From contig JAHZFC010000124.1 in the NCBI GenBank assembly GCA_019421525.1, forward strand, positions 1 to 6,206: DNA of 6,206 nt, in the 5' to 3' direction. Shown here one piece after another: positions 5,830 through 6,206 of the stretch. This DNA is from Clostridiales bacterium (GTDB taxonomy: Bacteria > Bacillota > Clostridia > Oscillospirales > Oscillospiraceae). The notes below the pieces were generated by a model. That model was given only the letters and a program-made list of their open reading frames with translations, did no database searches and was not told the origin of the DNA. The position numbers and the translations under genes are program-made. The stretch's first letter is position 1. Each line of letters begins with the position of its first letter.

Positions 5830-6206
5830 TTACTGCAGCAGCGCGCTCTCCAGATCCTGAAGCATGATATCCAGAGCGGTGATGCCGCCCTCGGCGGTGT
5901 ACCACACGGCGGGACTGGACAGGTAGACGATGTGCCCGTCCTGATAAGCCCGGGTGCCCATGACCAGCTCATTCTCCATGATCTCTTGCGCCAATTGGGC
6001 CCCCTCGGTCTGGATGGCGGCGTCCCGGTCCAGCACGAAGATGTAGTCCGGATCTTTCTCCACGATGAACTCGAAGGAGGCTTCGTTGCCGTGGGTGGAG
6101 GTGTCGATGTCGGCGTCCACCCCGATGTTCTCAAAGCCCACCTCCCGGCAGATCATGGAGCAGCGGCCGTCATTGCCCAGCACATTGTAGCTGCCGCTGG
6201 TGACCA
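5830..6206 (-). CDS. iron-siderophore ABC transporter substrate-binding protein, C-terminal part
   Basis: These 124 residues match the C-terminal lobe of the YclQ/FatB/CeuE type of siderophore-binding lipoprotein (periplasmic-binding fold, about 300-320 residues), which captures ferric catecholate siderophores outside the membrane and delivers them to an ABC permease. Visible family features are VTSGSYNVLGNDGR at the truncated end, GVDADIDTSTHGNEASFEF, the strand DPDYIFVLDRDAAI, and the closing pattern MENELVMGTRAYQDGHIVYLSSPAVWYTAEGG. The frame is open to the window edge. The GTG at 6183 is an internal Val codon, not the start; the signal peptide, lipobox and start lie beyond the window. The stop is TAA at 5830-5832, 29 bases from the shared terminator. 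The permease and ATPase genes are not in this window. Iron (Fur) control would be expected but its operator would be outside. Confidence 0.9.
   Translation of the reverse strand, partial: VTSGSYNVLGNDGRCSMICREVGFENIGVDADIDTSTHGNEASFEFIVEKDPDYIFVLDRDAAIQTEGAQLAQEIMENELVMGTRAYQDGHIVYLSSPAVWYTAEGGITALDIMLQDLESALLQ

Noticed and set aside
3858..5867. 669-codon plus-strand open frame overlapping the uvrA-like gene
   Set aside because: Rich in Gly, Arg, Pro and His with no domain, and in a different frame from an intact UvrA-family protein covering the same bases.
5830..6183. Complete small minus-strand gene starting at the GTG at 6183
   Set aside because: The frame stays open with family-consistent sequence (VTSGSYN) to the window edge, so the GTG is an internal Val codon of a longer transporter gene.

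Overview
The window is high-GC DNA, dense with genes, from a Gram-positive Firmicute. It is most likely a gut clostridium of the Oscillospiraceae type. The grounds are a class III fructose-1,6-bisphosphatase (a Firmicutes/Bacteroidetes enzyme), strong GGAGG-type ribosome binding sites, sigma-A promoters with 17-bp spacers, and a YclQ/FatB-like siderophore-binding protein. No rRNA, tRNA, CRISPR, transposase or phage gene is visible.

Layout. (1) Positions 46-1029, plus strand: the C-terminal half of fbp. The coding frame continues upstream to the window edge but carries a TAG at 19-21. (2) Positions 1030-1276: a terminator-like hairpin, a near-consensus promoter (TTTACA-N17-TATAAT), a short hairpin at the predicted transcript start, a 13-codon leader ORF with its own ribosome binding site, and a perfect hairpin that buries the Shine-Dalgarno sequence of the next gene. 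This looks like a translational attenuator. (3) Positions 1277-2863: a 528-residue protein made of three consecutive GNAT acetyltransferase domains. (4) Positions 2864-3252: a 34-bp perfect palindrome (probable terminator), about 230 bases of structured DNA with no convincing gene, a second good promoter (TTGACT-N17-TACAAT) and a short 5' leader. (5) Positions 3253-5748: a UvrA-family ATPase with two ABC modules and both zinc modules but no UvrB-binding domain (UvrA2/DrrC-like). (6) Positions 5753-5800: a 20-bp stem between converging genes. (7) Positions 5830-6206, minus strand: the C-terminal part of an iron-siderophore ABC transporter binding lipoprotein, cut by the window end.

The genes do not form one operon. 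The GNAT gene and the uvrA-like gene each have their own promoter and terminator, and the last gene converges on them. The most notable feature is the leader peptide plus Shine-Dalgarno-sequestering hairpin in front of the triple acetyltransferase. This is the regulatory design of inducible antibiotic-resistance genes (cat, erm). A stand-alone UvrA2-type protein next door is also a type linked to tolerance of DNA-binding drugs. A link between the two genes is inference only.
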